A stretch of 64,000 nt of DNA from Myxococcales bacterium. GTDB lineage: Bacteria; Myxococcota_A; Polyangia; Palsa-1104. The notes under the pieces are model-generated. The model ran no database searches, was not told the DNA's origin, and worked only from the letters and a program-made list of their open reading frames with translations. Of the stretch, positions 9,901-18,329 are shown piece after piece (the first letter of the stretch is position 1; each line of letters begins with the position of its first letter). The stretch covers positions 1 through 64,000 of the forward strand of contig JAQBQH010000150.1 in assembly GCA_028287105.1 (NCBI GenBank), read 5' to 3'. A program made the position numbers and the translations under genes.

Positions 9901-11345
9901 GAGGGATAACGCCCCGAGAGCATGTCGAGGACCCCGTGGAACAGCTCGCGCGAGAGCCCCTCGAAGCTGTAGGCGCGCGTGACCACGCGATAGAGCGCGT
10001 CGACCTGCCACGGACGCTCGGCTGCCATGGCGACGATCTGCTGCGACAAGACGTCGAGCGGCCGCTGCGGAATACGAATGACCTCGACCTCGCCGTCGAG
10101 CATGCCGCGCGCGACGACCGCGGTCTCGAGGAGGTCGCCGCGAAACTTGGGCAGGATGCGTGCGTTCGAGCGGCGGCCGACGCCATGGCCGGCGCGACCG
10201 ACCCTCTGCAGGCCGCGCGCGACGCCCCCCGGCGACTCGACCTGCACGACCAGATCGACCGCACCCATGTCGACGCCCAGCTCCATCGAGCTGGTAGCGA
10301 CGATGCCGCGCAGCGCGCCCGACTTGAGCAGCTCCTCGATCTCCTGCCGCTGATCGCGCGCGATCGAGCCATGGTGGGCGCGCACCAGGGTCTCGCCCGC
10401 CAGCTCGTTGAGCCGGTTCGCGAGTCGCTCGGTGAGGCGGCGACTGTTGGCGAAGACGATCGTCGACTGATGCGCGCGGATCAGCTCGAGCAGACGACCA
10501 TGGATGGCGGGCCAGACGCCCTGGCGCTCGTCGTTGGGCCGCTCGTCGGCACGTCCCGCCGGCAGCGACGCCGGCGCCAGCGGCGGATTCTCCATGTCCT
10601 CGACCGGCACCTCGATGGTGATGTCGAGACGCGGCTTCTCGCCGGCGTCGACGATGGCGACGGGCCGCGGCTTGCCATGGCTGGAGCCGCCGAGGAAGCG
10701 CGCGATCGCTTCGAGCGGCCGCTGTGTCGCCGAGAGTCCGATGCGCTGCGGATCGCGGCCGGTCAGCTCGACCAGGCGCTCGAGTGACAGCATGAGGTGC
10801 GCGCCGCGCTTGCCGGGAGCCAGCGCGTGGATCTCGTCGATGATGACGGTGTCGATGGTCGTGAGGATGGTGCGCGCCTGCGACGCCAGGAGCAGATAGA
10901 GCGACTCGGGCGTGGTGATGAGGATGTCGCCGGGCGACCGCGCCAGCTGGCGGCGCTGCTTCTCGGGCGTGTCACCGGTGCGAATGCTGACCGTCGGCGT
11001 GCGCAGCCGCGCGCCCAGGCCTTCGGCGGCGCGCGCGATCCCGGCCAGCGGCGCGCGCAGGTTGCGCTCGATGTCGTAGGCGAGCGCCTTCAGCGGCGAG
11101 ACATACAGCACGCGCACGCCCGCCTCGGCCGACGGCGCGAGCTGCGTCACGCGGTCGAGGCACGCGAGAAACGCGGCGAGGGTCTTGCCGCTCCCCGTCG
11201 GTGCCAGCATGAGGGTGTGCTCGCCGCGCGCGATGTGCGGCCAGCCGCGCTCCTGCACGGGCGTCGGAGCCTCGAAGGCGTCGGCGAACCAACTACGGGT
11301 CGCGGGACCAAAAGCGTCGAGCGGCTTGGGGGACGACTTGGACAC
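6948..11345 (-). CDS. lhr: Lhr-type large ATP-dependent helicase
   Basis: A 1465-residue superfamily 2 helicase of the Lhr group. Walker A is APTGSGKT (about 48-55), the DEIH box is VIIDEIHAL (170-173) and motif III is GLSAT. Motifs V and VI are seen in ATSSMELGVDMGAVDLV and LQRVGRAGHGVG. Only the N-terminal 430 or so residues are helicase; the rest matches the long winged-helix and C-terminal region characteristic of full-length Lhr. Lhr proteins translocate 3' to 5' on single-stranded DNA and are linked to DNA repair. The lhr-nei operon seen here also occurs in mycobacteria, which supports a joint repair role. Confidence 0.95.
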   Translation of the reverse strand: MSKSSPKPLDAFGPATRSWFADAFEAPTPVQERGWPHIARGEHTLMLAPTGSGKTLAAFLACLDRVTQLAPSAEAGVRVLYVSPLKALAYDIERNLRAPLAGIARAAEGLGARLRTPTVSIRTGDTPEKQRRQLARSPGDILITTPESLYLLLASQARTILTTIDTVIIDEIHALAPGKRGAHLMLSLERLVELTGRDPQRIGLSATQRPLEAIARFLGGSSHGKPRPVAIVDAGEKPRLDITIEVPVEDMENPPLAPASLPAGRADERPNDERQGVWPAIHGRLLELIRAHQSTIVFANSRRLTERLANRLNELAGETLVRAHHGSIARDQRQEIEELLKSGALRGIVATSSMELGVDMGAVDLVVQVESPGGVARGLQRVGRAGHGVGRRSNARILPKFRGDLLETAVVARGMLDGEVEVIRIPQRPLDVLSQQIVAMAAERPWQVDALYRVVTRAYSFEGLSRELFHGVLDMLSGRYPSDAFADLRPRLVWDRARDEISARKDARLLAIVNAGTIPDRGLFAVHLGAEGPRIGELDEEMVHELRVGETFLLGASSWRAIEITRDRVVVKPAPGEPGKMPFWRGEGPGRPLELGRAMGAFLRELGGKRDKEALRWLVERYHLDERAARNLLAYVREQQEATGELPTDDTIVIERFRDELGDWRICILSPFGARVHAPWALALEARLSQTAGFEVQSLWSDDGIVLRFASTYESDAETPPERAQLVPEPDEIEELVLRELARSALFATHFRENAARALLLPRNRPGRRTPLWSQRLRSQNLLAVALQHPAFPIVLETYRECLHDIFDVPALTELLARIRRRELRVVEVETTSASPFARSLAFAYVAAYLYEGDAPLAERKAQALTLDRNLLRELLGQEELRDLLEPQAIADVEDDLQGLSPDRHARHPDALHDLLRRVGDLTDDEIALRTEGDPAPMLAALVDSGRAVRLRVARQQRWIAVEDVAKYRDALGATLPAGVAAAFLDPIDAPLEALVARWARTHGPFAADGRDPAKRFGLLPAQLQPVLRALVAASKLYEGEFRPGGSGAELCDPEVLRLVRRDTLARLRNEVAPVDAAVLARFLPRWHGIGSGRGGVGRLREAIDQLEGLALPFSELERAILPARVPDFQPRMLDELGASGEIVWVGRGAIGSDDGRVAIYRREHLAALHDLAVVSELPSELHQKLLEHLQQRGASFVAQLPGAGDRPDEAVRALWDLAWLGLVTNDTFAPLRTLGRVSRGPRHRFTLPAGGRWSTLQSVIGALPAETVRAHTRALMLLERYGVVSREAAHAESLAGGFQSVSGVLRAMEESGKIRRGHFVDGLQGAQFAHAAAVDRLRAARDIDGDNDVITLSAIDPANPYGALLAWPAEGARRAAGAKVVLARGEPLFFVERGGKKLRVLAAIDETLLEPALAALRRIAAARRHRQLRIEEVDGVPALHSPHASLLERAGFRVEPGALVLTAE

Positions 11346-11408
11346 GTCCTATTAATGATGGATCCGACGCAGGCCCGTGGGAAGGGGAGGCGAGCGCTTG
11401 CTTGCGGG

Positions 11409-13496
11409 TTAGTGGGCGCCGCCCTGGCCGGGCTGCACGTCTGTGCCGACGGGCAAGAAGAAGGGGAGCGGCTCGCGCACGAATCGCTTGACGATGGCGA
11501 CGACCAGGTGGCGGCCGGCGTGGTTGATGGCGCGTGCGCGCAGGGCGACGAACAGCGCGCAGGTGAAGCTGACGCCGAAGTTGAGCGCCAGCATGATCAC
11601 GACCCCCAGGCCCGCGGCCAGGAATCCCCCGGCGTGGGGCCCGATGGAGCAGGCGGCCAGCGTCAGGCTGCCCGTCGACAGCGTCACGTGGCGCACCTCG
11701 AGCGGGAGACCGAAAAACTTGCCGACGACCGGGGTCATGCCGAGCAGCAGGCCGATGGCGATGTTGCCGCCGAAGCCGGCCACGTTGCGTTGCACGGCCC
11801 GGCCGAGCCAGCGCATGGTGCCGCGCCCGACGAAGCGTCCGAGGCGGTGTTTGGCGATCGCCTCGGGCAGGCGGCGATAGGTCGACCAGTTCTCGAGCCA
11901 ACCGGCGCCGAGGCTCGACATCCAGAGGAGGACGCCGGTCAGTGACGCGAAGAAGATCGTGCCCGAGTGCAGCGGATGGAACGAGTGGATGGTGTGCTCG
12001 GCGGCCTCCGCGTCGAGGAACGGCGCGCCTTTGACCTTCATGTAGGCCAGGTTGAAGGCGAACGCCACCGGGATGACCATGCCGACGTTGCCGATGGCCG
12101 CGGCCAGCTGCGACCGGCAGATGCGCTGGATGAGCGTCACGAGGTCGTCCAGCTCGTGGTGCTCCTTGGTCTGGCCCGAGCCATGGAGCGAGCCGGCTAG
12201 CGCGGCCGCGATCATCGACGGCTGTTTGGTGGCGAGCGTGAACCCGCACAGCTGCATGAAGAGGAAGCTGGCGGCGTAGTTGGCCGACGCGAAGGCGCCC
12301 TCGACGAAGAGGGCGAAGTGGCCCCACAAGACGAGGTACTTGATGATGACCGTCGCGCCGGTGACCGCGCCGCCGCCGGCGCCCGAGGCCAGCATCTTCC
12401 ACCACTGGCCGCGTGTTGCCGTGATGTAGTGCTCGCCGGTCTGGCCGGCGTGCTCGATCACCTTGCGCGCGAGCAGGTGCAGGTTGGTCGAGAGCATGTC
12501 GCGGACGCTCTTGTGGCGCACGCGCTCGGCGGCGATCTGCGCGACCAGCGCCACGACGGCGACCGCGCGCGCATCGGCGCTCGCGGCGTCGCTGATCGCG
12601 AGAAGATCGCGCAGACGGTCGAGGTTCTTCTCGATCACCTCGATGCGGTAGACGACGTCGACCGAAACGCCGAATTCCTCGAGGTGCGCGCGCACGGCTT
12701 CCAGCGCATCACGACAAGCGAGGATCTGCTCGCGGCAGGACGCGGCCGACCCGATGCCGCCGAACAGCGCGTCGCACAGCCGCGGCAGCAGAAAGAACGG
12801 CGACGCGGCGAGCGAGATCTCGGGGCTGCGGGCGCGGATTTCACGCGAGAGGCCGAGCGCCGAGGTTCGCGTCGCCACCAGGGCGATGACGTCGAGCATC
12901 CCCTGGTGCAGCGGCCCGAACGGGGCGCTCGCGCCCGATGCCCGCGCCCCATCGTCGATGACGCCTGCCAATCGCGCCGCCAGCTCTTGCGGAACCAGCG
13001 CCAGCCAGACGGCGTCCGCCATGGTGGGAAACAGCCGCGACACGAGCGCGCCCAGATCACGCTGCGAATCGGCGGACGGCAACAGCCGGCGTGCCAGGCG
13101 GTCTGCCGACTCGGGCCACAGGCCGCGGTCATTGGGCAGCCCCGACTCCAGCGCCGGAATGGCATCGCCGTCCGCGACGGCACGCGCCACCGCGGCGCCG
13201 AACGCCATGCGCCACGACGGTACCTCTTCCAGGATCTCGACGAGGAGACGCAGCCGCACGATCGGAGGCGGCTCGACTCCGACGAGGGCGGTGCCGGTGC
13301 GAACCCAGCGCGCGCCCGCCTCGAGGGCGGCGCCCGCGACATCTAGTGTCGGTGGTGCCGGCGGCAGCGTCGAGAGCCAGCGATGCAGCGCGCGCACATC
13401 ACGCGGCTTGACCTGGCCCGCGTGACGCGCCGCCAACGATTCGAGGTCGGGCGGCGGCGTCGCGTCGTGCAGCGCGGCTGCCGTCGGGGGAGACAT
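11409..13496 (-). CDS. 'Site-specific recombinase' family polytopic membrane protein (PF10136-like)
   Basis: A 695-residue protein. The soluble N-terminal half (to about residue 390) contains SCREQILACRDALE and DVVYRIEVIEKNLDRL. The C-terminal half has at least six hydrophobic segments, including FLFMQLCGFTLATKQPSM and IAIGLLLGMTPVVGKFFGLP. This matches the family named for the gonococcal cryptic recombinase Gcr. Nothing in it resembles a Tyr or Ser recombinase active site, so an integral membrane function is far more likely than DNA recombination. ATG 13496 is the probable start. No operon partner is evident; the nearest gene downstream is lhr, 64 bases away on the same strand. Confidence 0.85.
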   Translation of the reverse strand: MSPPTAAALHDATPPPDLESLAARHAGQVKPRDVRALHRWLSTLPPAPPTLDVAGAALEAGARWVRTGTALVGVEPPPIVRLRLLVEILEEVPSWRMAFGAAVARAVADGDAIPALESGLPNDRGLWPESADRLARRLLPSADSQRDLGALVSRLFPTMADAVWLALVPQELAARLAGVIDDGARASGASAPFGPLHQGMLDVIALVATRTSALGLSREIRARSPEISLAASPFFLLPRLCDALFGGIGSAASCREQILACRDALEAVRAHLEEFGVSVDVVYRIEVIEKNLDRLRDLLAISDAASADARAVAVVALVAQIAAERVRHKSVRDMLSTNLHLLARKVIEHAGQTGEHYITATRGQWWKMLASGAGGGAVTGATVIIKYLVLWGHFALFVEGAFASANYAASFLFMQLCGFTLATKQPSMIAAALAGSLHGSGQTKEHHELDDLVTLIQRICRSQLAAAIGNVGMVIPVAFAFNLAYMKVKGAPFLDAEAAEHTIHSFHPLHSGTIFFASLTGVLLWMSSLGAGWLENWSTYRRLPEAIAKHRLGRFVGRGTMRWLGRAVQRNVAGFGGNIAIGLLLGMTPVVGKFFGLPLEVRHVTLSTGSLTLAACSIGPHAGGFLAAGLGVVIMLALNFGVSFTCALFVALRARAINHAGRHLVVAIVKRFVREPLPFFLPVGTDVQPGQGGAH

Positions 13497-13578
13497 CGCC
13501 GCATCATAGCCGATGGCGGATGGTACGTGGGGGATCGTCTGGCGGCGCGGCGCCGGCCGCCGGGGGTTACCGTCGTCT

Positions 13579-14259
13579 CTAGGACAGAGCGCGAGCGCGG
13601 TGGAACTTTTCCAGCTCGTTGTTGGCGTGCAGGATGACCCGCAGCCGCTCCTCGACGGCCGCCAGCGCCGGGCCCGGGATCGCGAAGTAGGCGTCGTTAT
13701 CGGACAGCGCCGTGTACACGCGGTTGCCGATGCAGCCGAAGCTGGCGGCGGTGCGGGCGCGATTGATGGCATCGGGGAGGATGGCGCAGGTCGGCCGTCC
13801 CATCGTCGGGGTCTCGTCGGAGACGCCGGCCGACTGTGCAGCTTCGGCGAGGAGCATGAGCTGCCGCGCATTGCCGCGCACCAGCACCACGTCGGCGGCG
13901 AGCGGCGCCTGGTCGAGCGGCGCGTACACGGCGACGCCGAACGGCTCTTTGCGCGTCGGAATCGACGGCACTTCCGACATGTCGATGTATTCGAGGCCGA
14001 CCATCGTGCCGACGAGACCCTCGAGCTGCTTCGACTCCTCGGGCGAAAGTGTCACGCCGTGCGTATGTGCGCCGATCGGGCAATTCTTGTGGTCGTCGGC
14101 GTTCGTGTAGAAAACCTCGCCCGCGGCGGCACGCTTCCAATAGCCGCAGCCAGCCGGCTCGCGGCGATCGACATGTGCCACCCCAGCCGGGGCCGTCGCA
14201 CGGAACGTGATTGCGATCGGCGCGGCCTGCAGGTTCAGCAACTTCTGTAGCTCACTCAT
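13579..14259 (-). CDS. DUF169 family protein
   Basis: A 226-residue cytoplasmic protein matching DUF169: an N-terminal PIAITF motif, a Cys-containing CGYWKRAAAGEVFYT region, a NCPIGAHTHG motif and the ending F-IPGPAL. DUF169 has no established reaction; conserved Cys residues have led to suggestions of metal or cofactor binding, which I cannot verify here. Its ATG overlaps the stop codon of the aminotransferase upstream (ATGA at 14256-14259), so the two are translationally coupled and probably act in one pathway. Confidence 0.85.
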   Translation of the reverse strand: MSELQKLLNLQAAPIAITFRATAPAGVAHVDRREPAGCGYWKRAAAGEVFYTNADDHKNCPIGAHTHGVTLSPEESKQLEGLVGTMVGLEYIDMSEVPSIPTRKEPFGVAVYAPLDQAPLAADVVLVRGNARQLMLLAEAAQSAGVSDETPTMGRPTCAILPDAINRARTAASFGCIGNRVYTALSDNDAYFAIPGPALAAVEERLRVILHANNELEKFHRARALS

Positions 14260-15383
14260 CGTCGTCCTCCGTCGACGGGTTGTAGCACGTCGCGGTCGCG
14301 CCGGTAGCCATCCCACGCGGCTGCCAGTCGCCGCGCACCCTCCTCGAGGTCGGCGGCTCGGACATAGGAGAAGCAGAGCCGCAGGGCCAGCGGCGCGCTG
14401 TCGTCCTGTGGGCGGAACATACACCCCGGATCGAAGCTGACGCCGTGCCGCGTTGCGACCTCGAGCAGCTGGCGATCGTCGCCCGGCTCGCTGGCCTCGA
14501 GGAACAGGGCGAAGCCGCCTTCGGGCTCGTCGCAACGCCATCCCGGCAGCGCTCGGCGGACGGCGCGCAAGAGGCGGCCGGCACGCGCCCGGTAGAAGCG
14601 GCGAGCGCGCACGAGCCGCGTGTCGAAGTCATCACGTTCCAGGAACTTTTCGAGCACCGCCTGTCCCAGGCTCGACGACTGCAGGTCGGTGGCGTGCTTG
14701 AGCTCCAGCGCCCGCTCGCGCTCCGCCGGCGGCGGCACCAGCCAGCCGACGCGCAGCCCGGGGCACAGCGTCTTGGAGACGGTTCCCACGTGCCATACCA
14801 GCGCGCGGCTTTCGGAGAGCAGCGGCCGGGGGAGCGTCCCGTCAAAGCGCAGCTCGGCGTACGCGTCGTCCTCGATGATCGGGATCTTTTTGGACAGGAG
14901 CTCGGCGCGCGCCGCCGCCGTCATGGCACGACTGCGCGGATTCCCGATGGCGGGCATGGCGTAGAAGCAGCGCACGCCGTCCCAGCCGCTGCGCAGCTCG
15001 GCGCCGCGTGTGCGAAAGACGTCGAGCGCCGCTGGATAGGTCTCGGCATCGACGCCGACCTGGTCGCCGCGCGCCAACGCGAGCTGGGCGGCGATGGCCA
15101 GCGCCTGCTGTGCGCCCGAGGTCACGATGACGTCGTCCGGCTTCACCGAGGCGCCGCGATCGTTGAGCCGCGCTGCGATCCAGCCGCGCAGCGCCTCGCG
15201 ACCCTCGGGCCAGGCGTATTGCAAGGCGCCGGCGTTGGGATCGCGCATCGCCCGCAAGAAGGCCCGCGCCAGGCCAGCCCGCGGAAATAGCTCGTCCGAC
15301 GGCAGACCGCCTCCGAGGCCGATCACGCTCGACTGTGTGGCGGCCAGTCGTTGCAGCTCGTCGATGCGCTTGTCCACGTCCAT
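14256..15383 (-). CDS. PLP-dependent aminotransferase, class I/II (MocR/2-aminoadipate type without DNA-binding domain)
   Basis: A 375-residue fold-type I enzyme. The PLP lysine is Lys204 in GTVSKTLCPGLRVGW. EDDAYAEL (about 171-178) supplies the Asp that binds the pyridine nitrogen and the Tyr. TSGAQQALAIAAQL (about 88-101) is the phosphate-binding start. The sequence is closest to aminotransferase domains of MocR regulators and LysN-like 2-aminoadipate transaminases, but there is no N-terminal winged helix, so it is an enzyme. Substrate is unknown. It heads a two-gene operon with DUF169. Confidence 0.92.
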   Translation of the reverse strand: MDVDKRIDELQRLAATQSSVIGLGGGLPSDELFPRAGLARAFLRAMRDPNAGALQYAWPEGREALRGWIAARLNDRGASVKPDDVIVTSGAQQALAIAAQLALARGDQVGVDAETYPAALDVFRTRGAELRSGWDGVRCFYAMPAIGNPRSRAMTAAARAELLSKKIPIIEDDAYAELRFDGTLPRPLLSESRALVWHVGTVSKTLCPGLRVGWLVPPPAERERALELKHATDLQSSSLGQAVLEKFLERDDFDTRLVRARRFYRARAGRLLRAVRRALPGWRCDEPEGGFALFLEASEPGDDRQLLEVATRHGVSFDPGCMFRPQDDSAPLALRLCFSYVRAADLEEGARRLAAAWDGYRRDRDVLQPVDGGRR

Positions 15384-15491
15384 AATAAGGTAGGCGCGCC
15401 CCGGCGCGCGTCATCTAACTTGAACCAGCCGGCCGTCAACGCCAGAATTGCGGTCTTGGTCGCCTCACGGTCGTTCAGCCCGCGCGCGGCA

Positions 15492-16844
15492 GTGGAGCGG
15501 CGTCTCGTGGCGACGCTGCTCGTACCCGTGCTTGCGGCAGCGCTGTTGGCCGCCACCCTCGGATCGGTCTTCACGGCGACGCTGACTGACCGACGCTGGC
15601 CGGGGGTGGTCGCGGCGACGCTGCTTGGCGCGATCCCGGTCGGCGTGGCCGTGGTCCTGTTCATGCGTCGGCGCGTCGGTGCATTGGCAGCGGATTACGA
15701 AGCCAGCCTCGCCTTGTCGCGTGAGCAGGCGCTGTCGCTCTCCGAGGAGGACAAGTTCCGCCGGCTCGTCGAGGCCGTCAGCGACTACGCCATCTTCCTC
15801 CTCGACGCTGAGGGCAACGTCGTGTCGTGGAACGCGGGCGCCGAGCGCGGCACCGGCTGGCGCACCGACGAGATCCTGGGCCGGCACGTCTCGACTTTTT
15901 TCACGGCCGAGGATCGAGCGGCCGACCGCTCGCGGACCGATCTAGCGGCTGCGGCTCGCGACGGAAGTTGCCGCGTCGAGACCGAGCTGATCCGGAAGGA
16001 CGGCTCGCGGTTCCTGGCCGAGGTCACGCTCTCTGCCGTACGCGACGCTTCCAACCGCGTCATCGGCTACGCCGAGATCGCCCGCGACATCACCAGCCGG
16101 CGCCGCGGCGAGGCGGCCATCGCCAACTTGAATGGCCAGCTCGAGCTACGCGTCGCGGAGCTGGCCGCGGCGAATCAGGAGCTCGAGGCGTTCAGCTATT
16201 CGGTATCGCACGACCTGCGCGGGCCGCTGCGCGCCATCGACGGCTTCTCGACCATCCTCCTCGAGCAGTACCACGGCAGCCTCGACGAACAGGGGCGCCA
16301 CTATCTCGACCGCGTGCGCGCCGGCAGCCAGCGCATGGGGCACCTCATCGACGACCTGCTCGGGCTGGCCCGGATCAATCGCGCCGAGATGCATCGCGCC
16401 ACGGTCGATCTGGCGCAGGTCGCCCGCGAGGTGACCGACGAGCTGCATCGCGGAGAGCCGGAGCGCGCCGTCGAGCTTCATATCGCCGGCAGCGCGCCCG
16501 CTCGTGGCGACGGGCGCCTCCTGCGCGTCGCGCTCGAGAACCTGCTCGGAAATGCCTGGAAGTTCACGCGGCGGCAGAGCGCGCCGCGCATCGAGTTCGG
16601 CAGCGAGCCGCGCGACGGTGTGCCGGCCTTCTTCGTGCGTGACAATGGTGCCGGCTTCGACATGACCTACGCGCACAAGCTATTCTTGCCGTTCCAGCGC
16701 TTGCACGACGTCACCGAGTTCGAGGGCAGCGGCATCGGGCTGGCCACGGTGCAGCGCATCGTCAACCGTCACGGCGGCCGCATCTGGGGCGAATCGCAGC
16801 CTGGCCAGGGCACCACATTCTGGTTCACACTGGGAGAAGGATGA
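15492..16844 (+). CDS. Membrane-bound PAS sensor histidine kinase
   Basis: About 450 residues. Two membrane helices (about 5-30 and 35-57) are followed by a PAS domain (KFRRLVEAVSDYAIFLLDAEG), a HisKA domain with the phospho-acceptor His in SYSVSHDLRGPLRAIDGF, and an HATPase domain with the N box (ALENLLGNAWKFT), DNGAGFD and GSGIGLATVQRIV. The SHDLRGPLR form is typical of bacteriophytochrome-like kinases that pair with Rcp1-type receivers. The start is uncertain: GTG 15492 places the first helix at the N-terminus, while the frame is open further upstream into the divergent aminotransferase start. It overlaps the next gene by ATGA. Confidence 0.88.
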   Translation: MERRLVATLLVPVLAAALLAATLGSVFTATLTDRRWPGVVAATLLGAIPVGVAVVLFMRRRVGALAADYEASLALSREQALSLSEEDKFRRLVEAVSDYAIFLLDAEGNVVSWNAGAERGTGWRTDEILGRHVSTFFTAEDRAADRSRTDLAAAARDGSCRVETELIRKDGSRFLAEVTLSAVRDASNRVIGYAEIARDITSRRRGEAAIANLNGQLELRVAELAAANQELEAFSYSVSHDLRGPLRAIDGFSTILLEQYHGSLDEQGRHYLDRVRAGSQRMGHLIDDLLGLARINRAEMHRATVDLAQVAREVTDELHRGEPERAVELHIAGSAPARGDGRLLRVALENLLGNAWKFTRRQSAPRIEFGSEPRDGVPAFFVRDNGAGFDMTYAHKLFLPFQRLHDVTEFEGSGIGLATVQRIVNRHGGRIWGESQPGQGTTFWFTLGEG

Positions 16845-17284
16845 GCGACAAGGTGATCCTGCTCGTCGAGGACAATCCCGACGACGCCGAGCTCACGCTC
16901 CTGGCGCTCAAGCGAAACGCCGTCGGCAATCGCGTGCACTGGGTCAAAGACGGTGCGGAGGCGCTCGACTACCTCTTGTGTCGTGGCGCCTTCGCGGGCC
17001 GCGACGCGGTCAGCGACCCGGCGCTGGTGCTTCTGGATCTCAACCTTTCCAAGGTCGATGGGTTGGAGGTCCTACGACAGATGCGCGCGGATGCGCGCGT
17101 GCGGCTGACGCCCGTGGTCATCTTGACGTCGTCGATGGAGGAGCGCGATGTCGTCCGGTGCTACGGTCTCGGCGCAAACAGCTACGTGCGCAAGCCGGTC
17201 GACTTCAAAGAGTTCGACGAAGCGGCCCGCCAGTTGGCGATCTATTGGCTGACGCTCAATCAGCCGCCGCCGCAAGGCAGCTGA
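16841..17284 (+). CDS. Rcp1-like response regulator
   Basis: A 147-residue single receiver domain. It has the acidic E10/D11 pair in LLVEDNPDDAELT, phospho-acceptor Asp66 in LVLLDLNLSKVDG, and Lys in VRKPVDF. The NPDDAELT and LDLNLSKVDGLEVL forms are typical of the Rcp1 group that partners phytochrome-type kinases. The ATGA overlap with the kinase at 15492 makes it the cognate receiver. There is no output domain. It abuts the convergent gene at 17285 with no spacing. Confidence 0.95.
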   Translation: MSDKVILLVEDNPDDAELTLLALKRNAVGNRVHWVKDGAEALDYLLCRGAFAGRDAVSDPALVLLDLNLSKVDGLEVLRQMRADARVRLTPVVILTSSMEERDVVRCYGLGANSYVRKPVDFKEFDEAARQLAIYWLTLNQPPPQGS

Positions 17285-18268
17285 CTACGGTTTCGCCACG
17301 AGCGTGTACTGCCCGAACAGGTCGCGGGTCAGGTCCATCGCTTCCGGCCCGCGATCCCAGCCGAGCGTACGGGCCATGTTGCGGGCGGCGACGGTGTCGT
17401 CGATCTCGAAGGCGACCACGCGAAAGCCGACGCGCTCGAACAGCTCGCGCGGAAACGGCGAACGGCCGTCCGCCCACGGAATGTACGGCTTACCGGGCGG
17501 GGCAGGCGCCGGCGCCAGGTTGTAGATGAGCATGAGGCCGCCCGGCTTCAGTAGCGCGTGGACGGCGCGCAGGAACGCTTCGTCGTCGACGCCGAGCCGA
17601 ATCTGTCGCTTTTCCGGCACCGGCTCCGCGGGGTGGATGTAGCCGCGCTTCAACACGTTCTTGGACAGAAAGAGGTCGTAGCCGCCGCCGACGGCGTCGC
17701 GAACGGGCGTATCGGCTGGCCAGCGCCCTTCGAGCGTCCGCAACGATCCGCTGCCGAACCGTCCGTCGCGGTCGGCGTACATCGCGCGCAGCGTCGGATC
17801 GACGTCGACGCCGACCGCCTCTGCTCCGAGCGAGGCCAGCATCATGAGCTGCCCGATGCCGCCGTAGCCGAAGTCGACGAGTCGCTTGCCTGCGACGTCG
17901 GTAAGGCCAGCGCCCGCGACGATCTCGAGCGGCCGCGCGTAGGCCAGCGGCGTGCCGTAGCGCGTCGTGTAGTAGTACTCCTCGTCGACGACCTTGGTCT
18001 CGCTGCCGACCTGCACGCTGCGCTTCTCGACGATTGGCAACGTCGTGGCCGCGTCGGCGAAGCGCTGCGCCAGGGACGTCGTCAAGAGCGGGCGTAGCGC
18101 CACGGCTTCGCCGCGAATTGCGGCCGCACCCATGGCGGCCCGCTCCGGCCTCGCACTCGGCGGCTTCGTCGTCGCCGTGGGGCCCTGCGCGGTCGTTCCA
18201 CATCCGATCAAAACCGTCAGCGCTGCATACCGGTGCAGCTGGACCGCTCGGGCACGAAATCGGAACAT
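17285..18268 (-). CDS. Predicted lipoprotein with SAM-methyltransferase-like domain
   Basis: A 327-residue protein. The first 35 residues look like a lipoprotein signal: basic start, hydrophobic AALTVLIGC and Cys at about residue 23. The rest resembles a Rossmann-fold methyltransferase: VDFGYGGIGQLMMLASLGA (motif I, about 125-145), GVDVDPT (acidic loop), and LLKPGGLMLIYNLAP (post-motif). Methyltransferases need SAM and are normally cytoplasmic, so an exported or membrane-tethered one is odd. Alternatives are a wrongly called start or a domain that has lost catalysis. The best later start would cut off the hydrophobic stretch, but no good ribosome binding site marks one. Confidence 0.75.
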   Translation of the reverse strand: MFRFRARAVQLHRYAALTVLIGCGTTAQGPTATTKPPSARPERAAMGAAAIRGEAVALRPLLTTSLAQRFADAATTLPIVEKRSVQVGSETKVVDEEYYYTTRYGTPLAYARPLEIVAGAGLTDVAGKRLVDFGYGGIGQLMMLASLGAEAVGVDVDPTLRAMYADRDGRFGSGSLRTLEGRWPADTPVRDAVGGGYDLFLSKNVLKRGYIHPAEPVPEKRQIRLGVDDEAFLRAVHALLKPGGLMLIYNLAPAPAPPGKPYIPWADGRSPFPRELFERVGFRVVAFEIDDTVAARNMARTLGWDRGPEAMDLTRDLFGQYTLVAKP

Positions 18269-18329
18269 GGCGCGATGCTACTCCTTGTGACGCTGGCGAT
18301 GCTCGCCGAGGCTGTGGCATGATGCCGCG

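Noticed and set aside
8607-10787. Plus-strand open frame of 726 codons
   Set aside because: Fully antisense to lhr, whose helicase motifs are unmistakable; no domain is visible.
11409-13496. Annotating the gene as a DNA recombinase or mobile element
   Set aside because: The family name suggests it, but the protein is a polytopic membrane protein and no inverted repeats, target duplications or transposase genes are nearby.
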